This document shows, one piece after another, positions 16,846-25,524 of a stretch of DNA of 64,000 nt. The notes beneath the pieces were generated by a model, which was given only the letters and a program-made list of their open reading frames with translations, ran no database searches and was not told the DNA's origin. The DNA lies in assembly GCA_017983465.1 (NCBI GenBank), contig JAGOBK010000003.1, forward strand, positions 296,060 through 360,059, given 5' to 3'. The translations under genes and the position numbers were made by a program. Origin of the DNA: Crocinitomicaceae bacterium. Its GTDB lineage: Bacteria > Bacteroidota > Bacteroidia > Flavobacteriales_D > Crocinitomicaceae. The first letter of the stretch is position 1. Every line of letters begins with the position of its first letter.

Positions 16846-17092
16846 GAGTGAACAGTGCTCGGTGAACAGTGCTCAGTGAACAGTGCTAAGTGAATAGTAC
16901 TCGGTGCTCAGTGAACAGTGATCAGTGATCAGTCCACTTCGACAGAAACCAACTAGCTCATTACCCAATTAGCACTCCGCCGCGGCGGAAGCACATTAGC
17001 CAATTAGCACACTAACCAACTAGCACATTAGCCAATTAGCACACTAGCACACTATCACATTAGCACATTAGCACATTAGCACACTAACACCT
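16846..17092. repeat. Short-repeat array A: AGTGAACAGTGCTC units, then TTAGCACATTAGCCAA units
   Basis: About 85 bp of imperfect copies of (C/A)AGTGAACAGTG(C/A)TC (16846-16929) are followed by about 140 bp of TAGCACA(T/C)TAGCCAAT-like units (about 16950-17092). A 14-bp palindrome TCCGCCGCGGCGGA sits in the second block (16976-16989). There are no unique spacers, so this is not CRISPR. The same three components appear in inverted order and orientation at 21080-21300. The array runs into the 3' end of the HutD-like gene. Confidence 0.85.
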
Positions 17093-17642
17093 GACTACAA
17101 ACCACCGTTCCCGACTCCACACATTCCAACTCAAAAGAGTCCCATTCACAGTCTTCGATATCCAAAACAGAACCAGTTTCTAACAAGTGTTCTCCCAATT
17201 TGAATTGACCCGTATGAACAAAGAGTATGATTCTCTTCTGCGCAATCTTTACCGTTTGTGATTCCGTCGCTTGCAGTTGAAACGCCTGAAGTTCTCCCCT
17301 AGCCTGCTCGTTGAACATCACATTGAAATCACGTACTTTTCCAATACTGCGTGTGGACCATCCACCATCGAAGGTATCTTGATCGTAGGGAACTAAGTGT
17401 TTTTGGTAACGTCCGTCGTGGATCAAGGTCAAGGATCCTTCTAAAATCATGAGGATCCGTGTCAAACCGCTAAAATCAGAAAAAGTACTCTCTTCCGCTT
17501 CCACTGTTGCGGTACTGATGCGAAAAATAAAATCGCGTTTGAGAAAATCACTATCCAGTGGAAATTTTACGAGTTCCGTGGTAGTTCCATTCGCCCAAGC
17601 CTTCGCTTGAAAGTGTTGAGCTGGAAAATAGGTTTGTTTCAT
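17076..17642 (-). CDS. HutD/Ves-family cupin protein
   Basis: The 188-residue product fits the HutD (DUF886) family, a double-stranded beta-helix bicupin. Recognisable pieces are the N-terminal WANGTTTELVKFP, RISTATVEAEESTFSDFSGL, ILMILEGSLTLIHDG and DFNVMFNE. HutD is linked to histidine utilisation or regulation in other bacteria, but no hut genes are nearby, so the role here is open. The last codons (VLVC and the TAA) are spelled by the repeat array that overlaps the gene end, so the natural C-terminus may have been replaced. Confidence 0.8.
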   Translation of the reverse strand: MKQTYFPAQHFQAKAWANGTTTELVKFPLDSDFLKRDFIFRISTATVEAEESTFSDFSGLTRILMILEGSLTLIHDGRYQKHLVPYDQDTFDGGWSTRSIGKVRDFNVMFNEQARGELQAFQLQATESQTVKIAQKRIILFVHTGQFKLGEHLLETGSVLDIEDCEWDSFELECVESGTVVCSQVLVC

Positions 17643-17691
17643 GACGATAAATTCTGCTCAAAAGTACCTTTTTGAAATGAATCTACCCGTT

Positions 17692-18258
17692 TTAGTACTC
17701 CGTGGCGGATGAAGGAGCAGTCTCAGGTTGTAGAGTGTCCTTCGGGATAAAGCGTAAGCCTTTCGCTTCGAGAATCATTTTAGTTTGACGTTTCCGCTGA
17801 ATGTAATTGTAGATGGCTATCGTCGATGGTACAATCAAAGCCACACCAAAAATTAATCCGCCTGGAGAGTAATATTGAAGGAACATATTTTTTGAATAAT
17901 AAAGATAAGTCTGGTAATTAGAATAAATAGCCGCGATTCCACCAGCAATTGAAGCTACACTTACATACGTTCCCGTTGCAATCGACCTGGACAAACGATT
18001 TTTCTCCAATGGCGTGATCCTGTCGTAGAAACAACGCTTGCTGATGTAATCCACCTTGTAAGATGGAAAGGTCTTTACGACTCCTTCTTGTGTACGAATG
18101 TACAACACGGAGTCCATGATAAACACCGGAAGTTTCAGGTTTTCATAAATGGTGTCATTCACCACCACATAAGGTTTGAACTTCCAATCCGATTGAGCAA
18201 AGCTTGTTTGAATGATGGAAAAGAAAAGGATCGTTAAAAGTAATTTGAATCTATTCAT
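17692..18258 (-). CDS. Hypothetical exported/membrane protein
   Basis: The product is 188 residues with a signal peptide (MNRFKLLLTILFFSIIQTSFAQS). A short beta-rich domain follows (YVVVNDTIYENLKLPVFIMDSVLYIRT). Two hydrophobic segments come next (ATGTYVSVASIAGGIAAIY and GGLIFGVALIVPSTIAIY), with a basic cytoplasmic-like stretch (RKRQTK). No known family. The layout, a signal peptide then a small domain then a terminal membrane region, is shared with the next gene, so the two may be distant paralogues. They are separated by 18 bp on the same strand. Confidence 0.6.
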   Translation of the reverse strand: MNRFKLLLTILFFSIIQTSFAQSDWKFKPYVVVNDTIYENLKLPVFIMDSVLYIRTQEGVVKTFPSYKVDYISKRCFYDRITPLEKNRLSRSIATGTYVSVASIAGGIAAIYSNYQTYLYYSKNMFLQYYSPGGLIFGVALIVPSTIAIYNYIQRKRQTKMILEAKGLRFIPKDTLQPETAPSSATEY

Positions 18259-18276
18259 GGTTTCAATATTTTTATG

Positions 18277-18684
18277 TTAACGGCGGATGCTGTGTCTGTA
18301 TAAATTTCGAATGTGTCGTCGTTTCGTGATATCAGAGAAGATAAAAATCCCAAGTCCTGCTGGATAAATCATAAGCACACCAAAGAAATATCCCTTCACA
18401 GGTTTCCTTCCAATTCGTTTAAATTCTTGCTTTGTCATGTAGCGCACATCACTTCTTTCACCAAATCCCTCCACGCTATCCAAAGGAATGGAATGGGAAT
18501 TCCTGCTGAAACGATCCATGTAATAACAGGTATTTTCACAAACAACCATCGGTCTCAATACCTCGTATTGCCTGCCATTTTTCAATTGAACATAAGGACC
18601 ATTTGGCGTTTTATCCGCATTTAACTCCTGACTATGAGACGCAAAGCTTGTAGCAAGAAACAAAAAGAATAGTATTTTTTTCAT
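18277..18684 (-). CDS. Hypothetical exported/membrane protein, neighbour of the 17692 gene
   Basis: The start is placed at the ATG at 18684, giving 135 residues with a signal peptide (MKKILFFLFLATSFASHSQE); the longer frame adds a hydrophilic leader that makes no sense before it. The middle (QLKNGRQYEVLRPMVVCENTCYYMD) has a C-x3-C pair. One hydrophobic segment (GYFFGVLMIYPAGLGIFIF) precedes a strongly basic tail (KRRHIRNLYRHSIRR). Function unknown. Confidence 0.6.
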   Translation of the reverse strand: MKKILFFLFLATSFASHSQELNADKTPNGPYVQLKNGRQYEVLRPMVVCENTCYYMDRFSRNSHSIPLDSVEGFGERSDVRYMTKQEFKRIGRKPVKGYFFGVLMIYPAGLGIFIFSDITKRRHIRNLYRHSIRR

Positions 18685-18874
18685 CTTAAACGTTTTTTCC
18701 GATATGTAATGAACCCCATGGAAATGCTCAGTTTCCTCCAAATTCTCCAACAAAGTCATTTTTAATCGTGGCTCAAAAATACCTGCGATTCACACCAAAA
18801 CAAAACTGAATTTCACCACCACCCCTAATGTCAGTTGCGATTTCCGCAAATACCGTGATGCTTCGCTGCAATGG

Positions 18875-18902
18875 ACTGAGCACCGTTCACCGTTCACTGT
18901 TG
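18875..18902. repeat. Solitary copy of the CACTGTTCAC-type repeat
   Basis: ACTGAGCACCGTTCACCGTTCACTGT matches the unit that makes up part of arrays A (inverted) and B (direct). It lies between the two flanking arrays, in the 256-bp gap upstream of the LamG protein gene. Confidence 0.6.
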
Positions 18903-18940
18903 AATAAAAAACATTTCTTATTTTCGTAAAAATAACTATC

Positions 18941-21079
18941 ATGAAACAATTCATACTTTACATTGCCGTTGTATTCAGTTTTGGACTCGTTGCGCAAGTT
19001 CCTAGTTATGTTCCTCAATATGGTTTATTGGGATATTATCCCTTCAATGGGAATTCGAACGATGTTAGTGCAAATGCTGCCAATTTAACAAACAACAGTG
19101 CGGTGCTTACTGCCGATCGATTTGGAACAGCTAATTCAGCCTATTCCTTTAACGGTGTTAATCAATATTTAATCAATAGCACACCGAACTTTACGTTTAA
19201 TCCAGCATCAAGTTTTACCGTTTCTTTCTGGTACAATCGAAATGTGACTTCGGTCAATGGTGTTCTCATCATGAATGCAACCAACGCAGCTGGTAACTTC
19301 ATTTGGATTTTTCAAGCAGGAGCGACAAATTCCCAATTCGGAACGAATAAGCAACAATTCGCATGGATTTGGGCGCCAACTCCTTCGACAACAAGTGTTT
19401 GGACGCACATCGTTTGTGTTTACAATGCCGGAGCAATGACCTTATATAAAAACAATGTCCAAGTAGCAACTGCAACTTTTACCCATACAAACGTGACGAG
19501 TGCTGTTATGCCTTTGTACGTTGGTCGTGGCGTTGGAGGAGATTACTACAATGGCAAAATGGATGACATTGGAATCTGGAATCGTGCCTTAACGACGTGT
19601 GAAATCAATGATTTATACAACAGTTCTAATTCCTTAACGGGAGTCAGTGCTGGACCAGACATCAGTAGCTGTAACAATCAAGCAATCACCTTGAGTGGAA
19701 CGGGTGCCGTAAATTATTTCTGGAACCAAAATGTATCGAACGGTGTTCCCTTCACTCCTACTGCCAACACAACCTACCTAGTGACTGGATTCAACGCTAA
19801 CGGCTGTTCTCAATGGGATGAAACGAATGTTACTTTAGGACAATTAAGTATCAACGCCGGACAAGATGTATCTGTTTGTCCAGGGGACACTGTCACGCTT
19901 TCTGCATCTGGTGCGCAATCCTACACTTGGAATAATTCTGTAAATAACAATCAAGCATTTGTAGTCAACCAAAGTGGAACCTACATCGCGACGGGTGTGA
20001 ACGGCTCTTGTACGGATACCGACACCTTGCAGATTACTGTATTGCCCTTGCCGCAAATCAATGCAGGGAACGACACAGTACTTTGCGCCGGTGGACTTGT
20101 CACTTTGAACGCAACTGGCGGACAAAACTACCAATGGACAAATGGCGTTTCAAATGCTGTTCCATTCACTGCCTTCAATAGCGCTTCCTACATCGTGACT
20201 GGATTTAGTCCGGCTGGATGTGCGAACCAAGACACACTAGAAGTAATTGCGAATCCCGTACCGAACATCAATGCAGGAAACGATGTTTCAACCTGTTCAG
20301 GTCAAGCTGTGGTTTTAACTGGAATCGGTGGCTTCAATTTACAATGGAATAATGGCGTTCAAGACGGCGTTCCCTTTTATCCAACTGGAAACGGAACGTT
20401 TGTCGTAACAGGAATGAGTAACGATGGTTGTTATGGAACAGATACCTTGAATGTGAGTGTTGGAAACTTGCCGGATATTTCTGCAGGTAACGACCAAGTG
20501 ATTTGTCAAGGGGATTCAGTGGTCTTGGCTGCTAACGGTGGAGCAACATATCAATGGAGCAATGGCGAACAAAATGGCGGTACAATTTTCCCAACTCAAA
20601 GCATCACACTCAGCGTCACTGGTTTCAGTGGTGAAGGATGTAGCAATACTGATTCGCTGTCCATCACGGTGAATAACCCGAGTCAAAGTACCATCACAAC
20701 TACGGCACTAGACACCTACACATTGAATGGCAATACCTACACAACATCAGGGACTTACACACAAGTTTTGACGAATGCTCAAGGTTGTGACAGTACGATC
20801 ACGCTCATTTTGACAATGGAATACACGGGACTCGCTGATGGATACCGTCCGACCATGAACGTTTACCCAAATCCAACGAACGGTGAACTTTTTATCCTTG
20901 TGACATATGAATGGATTGATCAAACTGCTAAACTTACGGACATCTCAGGGAAAGTAATTGCTCGTATTTCATTGAACGATGCGCTAACAAAACTGTCTCT
21001 TGTTGATCTTGCTAGTGGAACATACTTTATTGCTGTTGAAGCTGAAGGATGCGGAGTGATTCGCGTGGTGAAGGAGTGA
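18941..21079 (+). CDS. LamG-domain surface protein with T9SS C-terminal sorting tail
   Basis: The 712-residue product has a signal peptide (MKQFILYIAVVFSFGLVAQ). A LamG/concanavalin-type lectin domain follows (about 25-235; LLGYYPFNGNSNDVSANA at its start and a closing KMDDIGIWNRALTTCEI). Five or six Ig/PKD-like repeats of about 75 residues come next, each opening with a variant of INAGNDxxxCxGxxVxL. The T9SS type A tail ends the protein (NVYPNPTNGELFIL). It is presumably exported by the Por/T9SS system and anchored on the cell surface or released, as a glycan-binding adhesin. A repeat array starts directly after the stop. Confidence 0.85.
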   Translation: MKQFILYIAVVFSFGLVAQVPSYVPQYGLLGYYPFNGNSNDVSANAANLTNNSAVLTADRFGTANSAYSFNGVNQYLINSTPNFTFNPASSFTVSFWYNRNVTSVNGVLIMNATNAAGNFIWIFQAGATNSQFGTNKQQFAWIWAPTPSTTSVWTHIVCVYNAGAMTLYKNNVQVATATFTHTNVTSAVMPLYVGRGVGGDYYNGKMDDIGIWNRALTTCEINDLYNSSNSLTGVSAGPDISSCNNQAITLSGTGAVNYFWNQNVSNGVPFTPTANTTYLVTGFNANGCSQWDETNVTLGQLSINAGQDVSVCPGDTVTLSASGAQSYTWNNSVNNNQAFVVNQSGTYIATGVNGSCTDTDTLQITVLPLPQINAGNDTVLCAGGLVTLNATGGQNYQWTNGVSNAVPFTAFNSASYIVTGFSPAGCANQDTLEVIANPVPNINAGNDVSTCSGQAVVLTGIGGFNLQWNNGVQDGVPFYPTGNGTFVVTGMSNDGCYGTDTLNVSVGNLPDISAGNDQVICQGDSVVLAANGGATYQWSNGEQNGGTIFPTQSITLSVTGFSGEGCSNTDSLSITVNNPSQSTITTTALDTYTLNGNTYTTSGTYTQVLTNAQGCDSTITLILTMEYTGLADGYRPTMNVYPNPTNGELFILVTYEWIDQTAKLTDISGKVIARISLNDALTKLSLVDLASGTYFIAVEAEGCGVIRVVKE

Positions 21080-21300
21080 TAATGTGCTAATGTGCTAGTT
21101 ATCTTCCGCCGCGGCGGAGTGCTAATTGGCTAATGTGCTAGTTATCTAATATGCTAATTGGCTAATGATCTTCCGCCGCGGCGGAGTGCTAGTTGGCTAA
21201 TTGTTTTCCGCTACGGCGGACAGAGCACTGTTCACTTTTCACTGTTCACTGTTCACTGACCACTGTTCACTGAGCACTGATCACTGTTGACTGATCACTC
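21080..21300. repeat. Short-repeat array B, inverted counterpart of array A
   Basis: GGCTAATGTGCTAATT-like units come first (about 21081-21205), with the palindrome TCCGCCGCGGCGGA at 21105-21118 and 21172-21185 and a variant at 21207-21220. CACTGTTCACTGAGCACTG-like units follow (21224-21297). Orientation and order are the reverse complement of array A at 16846-17092. With the 75 bp up to the GH25 start, this is the whole 296-bp gap; no gene is visible in it. Confidence 0.85.
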
Positions 21301-21375
21301 GTAAACGGACGTAATTTCTCCGTTGGGAATTTAATTACTAATATTGATGCTTCAAAATAGCTAACCCGACATTTT

Positions 21376-22236
21376 GTGCAAGAAATCATTGCCTACATAC
21401 ACCTGCATCCGCTGCGCATTATTGCGGGAATTGTTGCGGTATTCGCTCTACTAATTACCTTGTTTTTCCTACAAAAAAAGGGACTGAAGAAATGGTTGAC
21501 ACTTTTGGCTATCATCGGATTTATTCCTTTGGCATTTCGCATTGTAAAAATCACTCCGGTTCGAAAAATTCGTTTATTTGAAAGCGTAAGTACCTACGAG
21601 AATACTGAAAAATCTTCCTTTAAAGAAAATGGCATTCGTACCTTCGGCCTGGATATCTCCCATCACCAAGGATACATCGAATGGGATTCTGTAGCGACTT
21701 CCGAACACCCGATTCAATTCATTTTTATTCGCGCGACGAATGGAACCCGAATTTTGGACCGTGAATTCCACCGGAATTGGGAAGAAAGCCGCGGGAAGTC
21801 ATTCCTGAGAGGTGTTTACCACTATTACCGTCCGAGTCAAAATTCGACCAATCAGTTTAACTTTTTCAAGAGTCACGTCTATTTGCGCAAAGGAGATCTA
21901 CCTCCCGTATTGGACATGGAAGAAAACAGTTGGTTTGGACGTGAGAATTTGCTTCGTGGGGTAAAAAATTGGCTGGCATTAGCAGAGAAACATTACGGTG
22001 TTAAACCAATCATTTACACCAACCGAGATTTTTTCCTGCGGTATTTCAATACCAAGGATTTCAAACCTTATCACTTTTGGATTGCCGCTTATTCTGGTCG
22101 TCACCGTGTGGCGGATGTTCCATGGACTTTTCATCAATTTACAGAGGAAATATATGTGAAAGGAATCGAAGGGAAAGTGGACGGTGATGACTTCAATGGC
22201 GACCGCAAAGCATTAGAGAAATTAACGATCCGCTAG
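21376..22236 (+). CDS. GH25-family lysozyme (N-acetylmuramidase), membrane-anchored
   Basis: The 286-residue product starts at GTG 21376; no ATG lies before the catalytic domain. An N-terminal segment (IIAGIVAVFALLITLFFLQKK) and a second one near residue 50 anchor it in the membrane. The GH25 domain spans about residues 88-285: GLDISHHQG (Asp at the barrel end), FIFIRATNG, GVYHYYRP and the catalytic LDMEEN (Asp/Glu). GH25 enzymes hydrolyse the beta-1,4 bond between MurNAc and GlcNAc in peptidoglycan. Orientation suggests a periplasmic cell-wall remodelling enzyme. Confidence 0.88.
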   Translation: MQEIIAYIHLHPLRIIAGIVAVFALLITLFFLQKKGLKKWLTLLAIIGFIPLAFRIVKITPVRKIRLFESVSTYENTEKSSFKENGIRTFGLDISHHQGYIEWDSVATSEHPIQFIFIRATNGTRILDREFHRNWEESRGKSFLRGVYHYYRPSQNSTNQFNFFKSHVYLRKGDLPPVLDMEENSWFGRENLLRGVKNWLALAEKHYGVKPIIYTNRDFFLRYFNTKDFKPYHFWIAAYSGRHRVADVPWTFHQFTEEIYVKGIEGKVDGDDFNGDRKALEKLTIR

Positions 22237-22264
22237 GCGTTTTTTCTTCCAAACAGGAATTCCC

Positions 22265-22272
22265 TATCTTTG
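22265..22272 (+). promoter_or_regulatory. Minus-7 box TATCTTTG of the GH3 gene
   Basis: TATCTTTG matches the Bacteroidota minus-7 consensus TAnnTTTG. It ends only 6 bp before the ATG at 22279, so the mRNA would be leaderless or nearly so. This also argues against the TTG at 22270 as the start codon. Confidence 0.5.
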
Positions 22273-22278
22273 AATCAC

Positions 22279-24900
22279 ATGAAATTACGTTTAATTCTCC
22301 TTTTCCTTAGTTACACTTGGACATTCTCCGCTCAAATCTATAAGGATCCAAGCCAAGGAACAGCGCTTCGCGTGCAAGACTTATTGTCCCGCATGACCTG
22401 GGAGGAAAAATGCTATCAATTATTCATGGTTCCCGGCGATACCAATTTATTGCGCGGACAACTTTCCAAAGGAATTTTCGGGCTTCAAGTGAGCGCACAG
22501 GCGGCTGGAGATGCTGCCGGACAAGGACTACATTACCAAACAACACATCCCGCGACGGTTCAATTGGAACGACTGAATACCATCCAAAAGTATTGCATCG
22601 AACAAACAAGATTGGGAATACCTATGCTGCCCTTTGACGAAGCACTGCACGGACTTGTCCGCAATGGAGCAACAGCTTTTCCTCAGGCGATTGCATTAGC
22701 TGCCACTTGGGATACCGAACTCGTTCATCAAGCAGCATTGCACATTGCATTCGAAACCAAACAACGCGGCATTCGCCAAATATTGTCTCCTGTCATCAAT
22801 TTAGCAAGCGATGTACGTTGGGGTCGAACGGAAGAAACGTATGGTGAAGATCCCTTTCTCAGTGCCAAAATGGGGCTTGCTTTCATGGGGGCTTTCGAAG
22901 AAAATGGCATCATTACCACACCGAAGCACTTTATTGCAAATGTTGGTGACGGGGGACGTGACAGTTATCCGATTCACCTCAGTAATTGGTACTTGGAACG
23001 GACACATCTTATTCCATTTGAACGCGCCATCAAAGAAGCTGGAAGTCGATCCATTATGACTTCGTATAATTCACTTAACGGTCAAGCTTGTTCCTCTAAT
23101 CAATGGCTTTTGACCGAAAAACTAAAAAAGGAATGGGGCTTCAAGGGATTTGTCATATCGGATGCTAATGCTGTTGGAGGAGAATTGGTGCTTCACCGCA
23201 CAGCAAACAGTTATGTCGAAAGTGGCGTTCACGCAATCAATTCCGGATTGGATGTGATTTTTCAAACAGATATCGCTCATTTCCCACTGTTCTTTCCTGA
23301 ATATCCTCCAAAGGGAATGGATACCAATCGCATCAATGATGCCGTTTCCAGAGTATTGACCGCCAAATTTGACCTCGGATTATTCGAGCATCCATATGCG
23401 CAACAGCAACTGAATCTAGATTCACTATTGACTGCCGGACATCAACTGGCACAAAAAGTAGCAGAAGAATCGATCGTCTTATTGAAAAATCAACAATCCG
23501 TTTTACCCTTAAATCAAGAGATGGAGTCCATTGCTGTTTTCGGTGAAGATGCCGTTTTGGGTCGATTGGGTGGCTACAGTGGACCAGGTTTTCACGTAAC
23601 TTCTATTTTGGATGGAATACGCGCAGCCTTTCCCAATTCCGCAATTTCTTACGAACAAGGAAGCACATTGAAGGATACCAGTATTCAAATCGTTCCAGCA
23701 AATAACATTCATCACAATGGCAACATTGGCTTCTTCGCATCGTATTTCGACAATCCAAATTTGGAGGGAGAAGCGTTTTTCCAACGCAGGGATGAGCGCA
23801 TTGACTTTCATTGGACGCTTTATGGACCTCACGTGGATTTGAGTCCAAACTTTTACAGTGTACGCTGGAACGGAGCGTATACGCCAACACGTTCCGAGAA
23901 AATCACCCTTGGACTCGAAGGCAACGACGGGTATCGACTTTTCATCAACGAAGTTTTAGTTATTGATCGTTGGGAGAAGCAATCTTATCACCAAGATTTG
24001 ACCGATTATTCCTTCAAGAAAGGTAAATCGTATGACCTACGCATCGAATTCAAAGAAACGCAAGGCAATGGATTGATTAAATTCATTTGGAAACGCGAAG
24101 ATGAAAACGCGAAAAAAGCACAGTTGCAGCGTATTGTCAAACAGTCAAAAAACGCAAGTGCAAACATCGTTGTTGTCGGTATCGAAGAAGGAGAATTCAA
24201 CGACCGAGCTTCCTTGCGTTTGTCCGAGGCACAAGAACAGTTGATTCACACCGTTGCGAAAAACGGAAAGAAAACCATCGTTTTATTGGTTGGAGGAAGT
24301 GCTGTTAACATGGAATCGTGGATCGATGAAGTCGATGGCATTCTCGTTGTTTGGTATCCAGGTGAAGCTGGCGGAACTGCGGTCGCGAAGGTTCTCAATG
24401 GTGCCGTGAATCCATCGGGAAAACTTCCGATTACATATCCAATGAACGAAGCACAATTACCCTTGGTCTATAATCATTTACCAACTGGACGCGGCGACGA
24501 TTACCGCAACCAAAGTGGCGAACCTCTTTTTCCCTTCGGCTTTGGACTGAGCTACACAACTTTTGAATACCGTGAAATTTCAGTTGAACAAAACCGAGTT
24601 TATCAACTAGGTGACACCATAAACATACGTATGAAACTTTCCAATACAGGAGAGAAACAAGGCTGTGAAATCGTTCAGTGTTATTTGAAACCCCTGTATT
24701 CAAACGAAAGTCGTCCCGTTCAAGAATTGATTCAATTTCAACGCGTTACCCTGAATCCCAAAGAAGAAAAAGAACTTGATTTACGCTTCCTATTGAACGA
24801 ACAGTTTTCCACTTTTGGCATTGCTCCAGGTAAATACGCGCTACAAATCGGTCGTTCATCTAAGGATATTCAACTCATGATTCCGATTCAAATTCATTGA
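22279..24900 (+). CDS. GH3-family beta-glucosidase-like enzyme with PA14 insertion
   Basis: The 873-residue product has a signal peptide (MKLRLILLFLSYTWTFSA). The GH3 N-terminal barrel includes DEALHGLVR, GRTEETYGEDP and PKHFIANVGD, with the nucleophile Asp in FKGFVISDANAVG. The C-terminal alpha/beta sandwich (ESIVLLKNQQSVLPL) is split by a PA14 domain (about residues 488-620; ASYFDNPNLEGE, LEGNDGYRLFINE, DRWEKQ). A fibronectin-III-like end closes the chain (FPFGFGLSYTTFEY). GH3/PA14 enzymes remove glucosyl or xylosyl residues from beta-glycans; the substrate is not decided by sequence. The usual SDW after the nucleophile is SDAN here, a common variant. It is probably periplasmic. Confidence 0.9.
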   Translation: MKLRLILLFLSYTWTFSAQIYKDPSQGTALRVQDLLSRMTWEEKCYQLFMVPGDTNLLRGQLSKGIFGLQVSAQAAGDAAGQGLHYQTTHPATVQLERLNTIQKYCIEQTRLGIPMLPFDEALHGLVRNGATAFPQAIALAATWDTELVHQAALHIAFETKQRGIRQILSPVINLASDVRWGRTEETYGEDPFLSAKMGLAFMGAFEENGIITTPKHFIANVGDGGRDSYPIHLSNWYLERTHLIPFERAIKEAGSRSIMTSYNSLNGQACSSNQWLLTEKLKKEWGFKGFVISDANAVGGELVLHRTANSYVESGVHAINSGLDVIFQTDIAHFPLFFPEYPPKGMDTNRINDAVSRVLTAKFDLGLFEHPYAQQQLNLDSLLTAGHQLAQKVAEESIVLLKNQQSVLPLNQEMESIAVFGEDAVLGRLGGYSGPGFHVTSILDGIRAAFPNSAISYEQGSTLKDTSIQIVPANNIHHNGNIGFFASYFDNPNLEGEAFFQRRDERIDFHWTLYGPHVDLSPNFYSVRWNGAYTPTRSEKITLGLEGNDGYRLFINEVLVIDRWEKQSYHQDLTDYSFKKGKSYDLRIEFKETQGNGLIKFIWKREDENAKKAQLQRIVKQSKNASANIVVVGIEEGEFNDRASLRLSEAQEQLIHTVAKNGKKTIVLLVGGSAVNMESWIDEVDGILVVWYPGEAGGTAVAKVLNGAVNPSGKLPITYPMNEAQLPLVYNHLPTGRGDDYRNQSGEPLFPFGFGLSYTTFEYREISVEQNRVYQLGDTINIRMKLSNTGEKQGCEIVQCYLKPLYSNESRPVQELIQFQRVTLNPKEEKELDLRFLLNEQFSTFGIAPGKYALQIGRSSKDIQLMIPIQIH

Positions 24901-24966
24901 TTAAACTTGCAGGATTCCTTTATTCACTAGGAAAGCCAAGGATTTTTTTTCTACATTTACTATAAG

Positions 24967-25506
24967 ATGTTACGATTGTGTTACTTCATATGTTTAATGA
25001 CGTTGGTTCCTCTGTTATCGTGGGCTCAACCAATGGCGTCCGGTAAAAAAACCTTGGGTGTATTTACGAGCGTTGGTGTCGCAACGGGCATGTCAGAAAT
25101 CGCATCGGACTTTCAATTCGGATTGTCAAAATCGCTCGGACCATGGGATATTTTTTCAGACCTTCATGTAAGTTCTTACTCGGAATCACGTGTATCTAGT
25201 CTGACTTTGGTTCTAGGACGTGATTTGCTGCGTTTGAACGCTAAACATTTAAAACGTCATCCCTATTACCTTTACCCATATGCAGGAATCGGAATAAGTC
25301 ACTTGAGCAATCCATTAATCTCGGACTCCTTCTTACTCCGTGGCGACGACATGATTCATGTTTCTGCCGGTCTACAAGCGCGTATGATGTTCACCAGGAA
25401 TTTTGGACTGATGTCCGACTTTCGCTTCAACCAAAACCTGCTTGTTGACTACCAACTCAAAAGCGCATTGTACTTCAATTTAGGGTTCATCCTGAAAGTT
25501 CGTTAA
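24967..25506 (+). CDS. Predicted outer-membrane beta-barrel-like protein
   Basis: The product is 179 residues with a signal peptide (MLRLCYFICLMTLVPLLSWAQ). The mature part alternates hydrophobic and polar residues in short strands (FDLHVS-type, LTLVLGRDLLRL, YYLYPYAGIGISHL, ALYFNLGFILKV) and ends in an aromatic/aliphatic strand. This fits a small 8-stranded porin-like barrel. No family can be named. It is convergent with the regulator gene that follows (18 bp between the stops). Confidence 0.65.
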   Translation: MLRLCYFICLMTLVPLLSWAQPMASGKKTLGVFTSVGVATGMSEIASDFQFGLSKSLGPWDIFSDLHVSSYSESRVSSLTLVLGRDLLRLNAKHLKRHPYYLYPYAGIGISHLSNPLISDSFLLRGDDMIHVSAGLQARMMFTRNFGLMSDFRFNQNLLVDYQLKSALYFNLGFILKVR

Positions 25507-25524
25507 TCCGAAGAAATCCATCAC

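Noticed and set aside
16846..21300. Arrays of short repeats as a possible CRISPR locus
   Set aside because: Units are contiguous and imperfect, with no unique spacers of constant length, and no cas gene is nearby.
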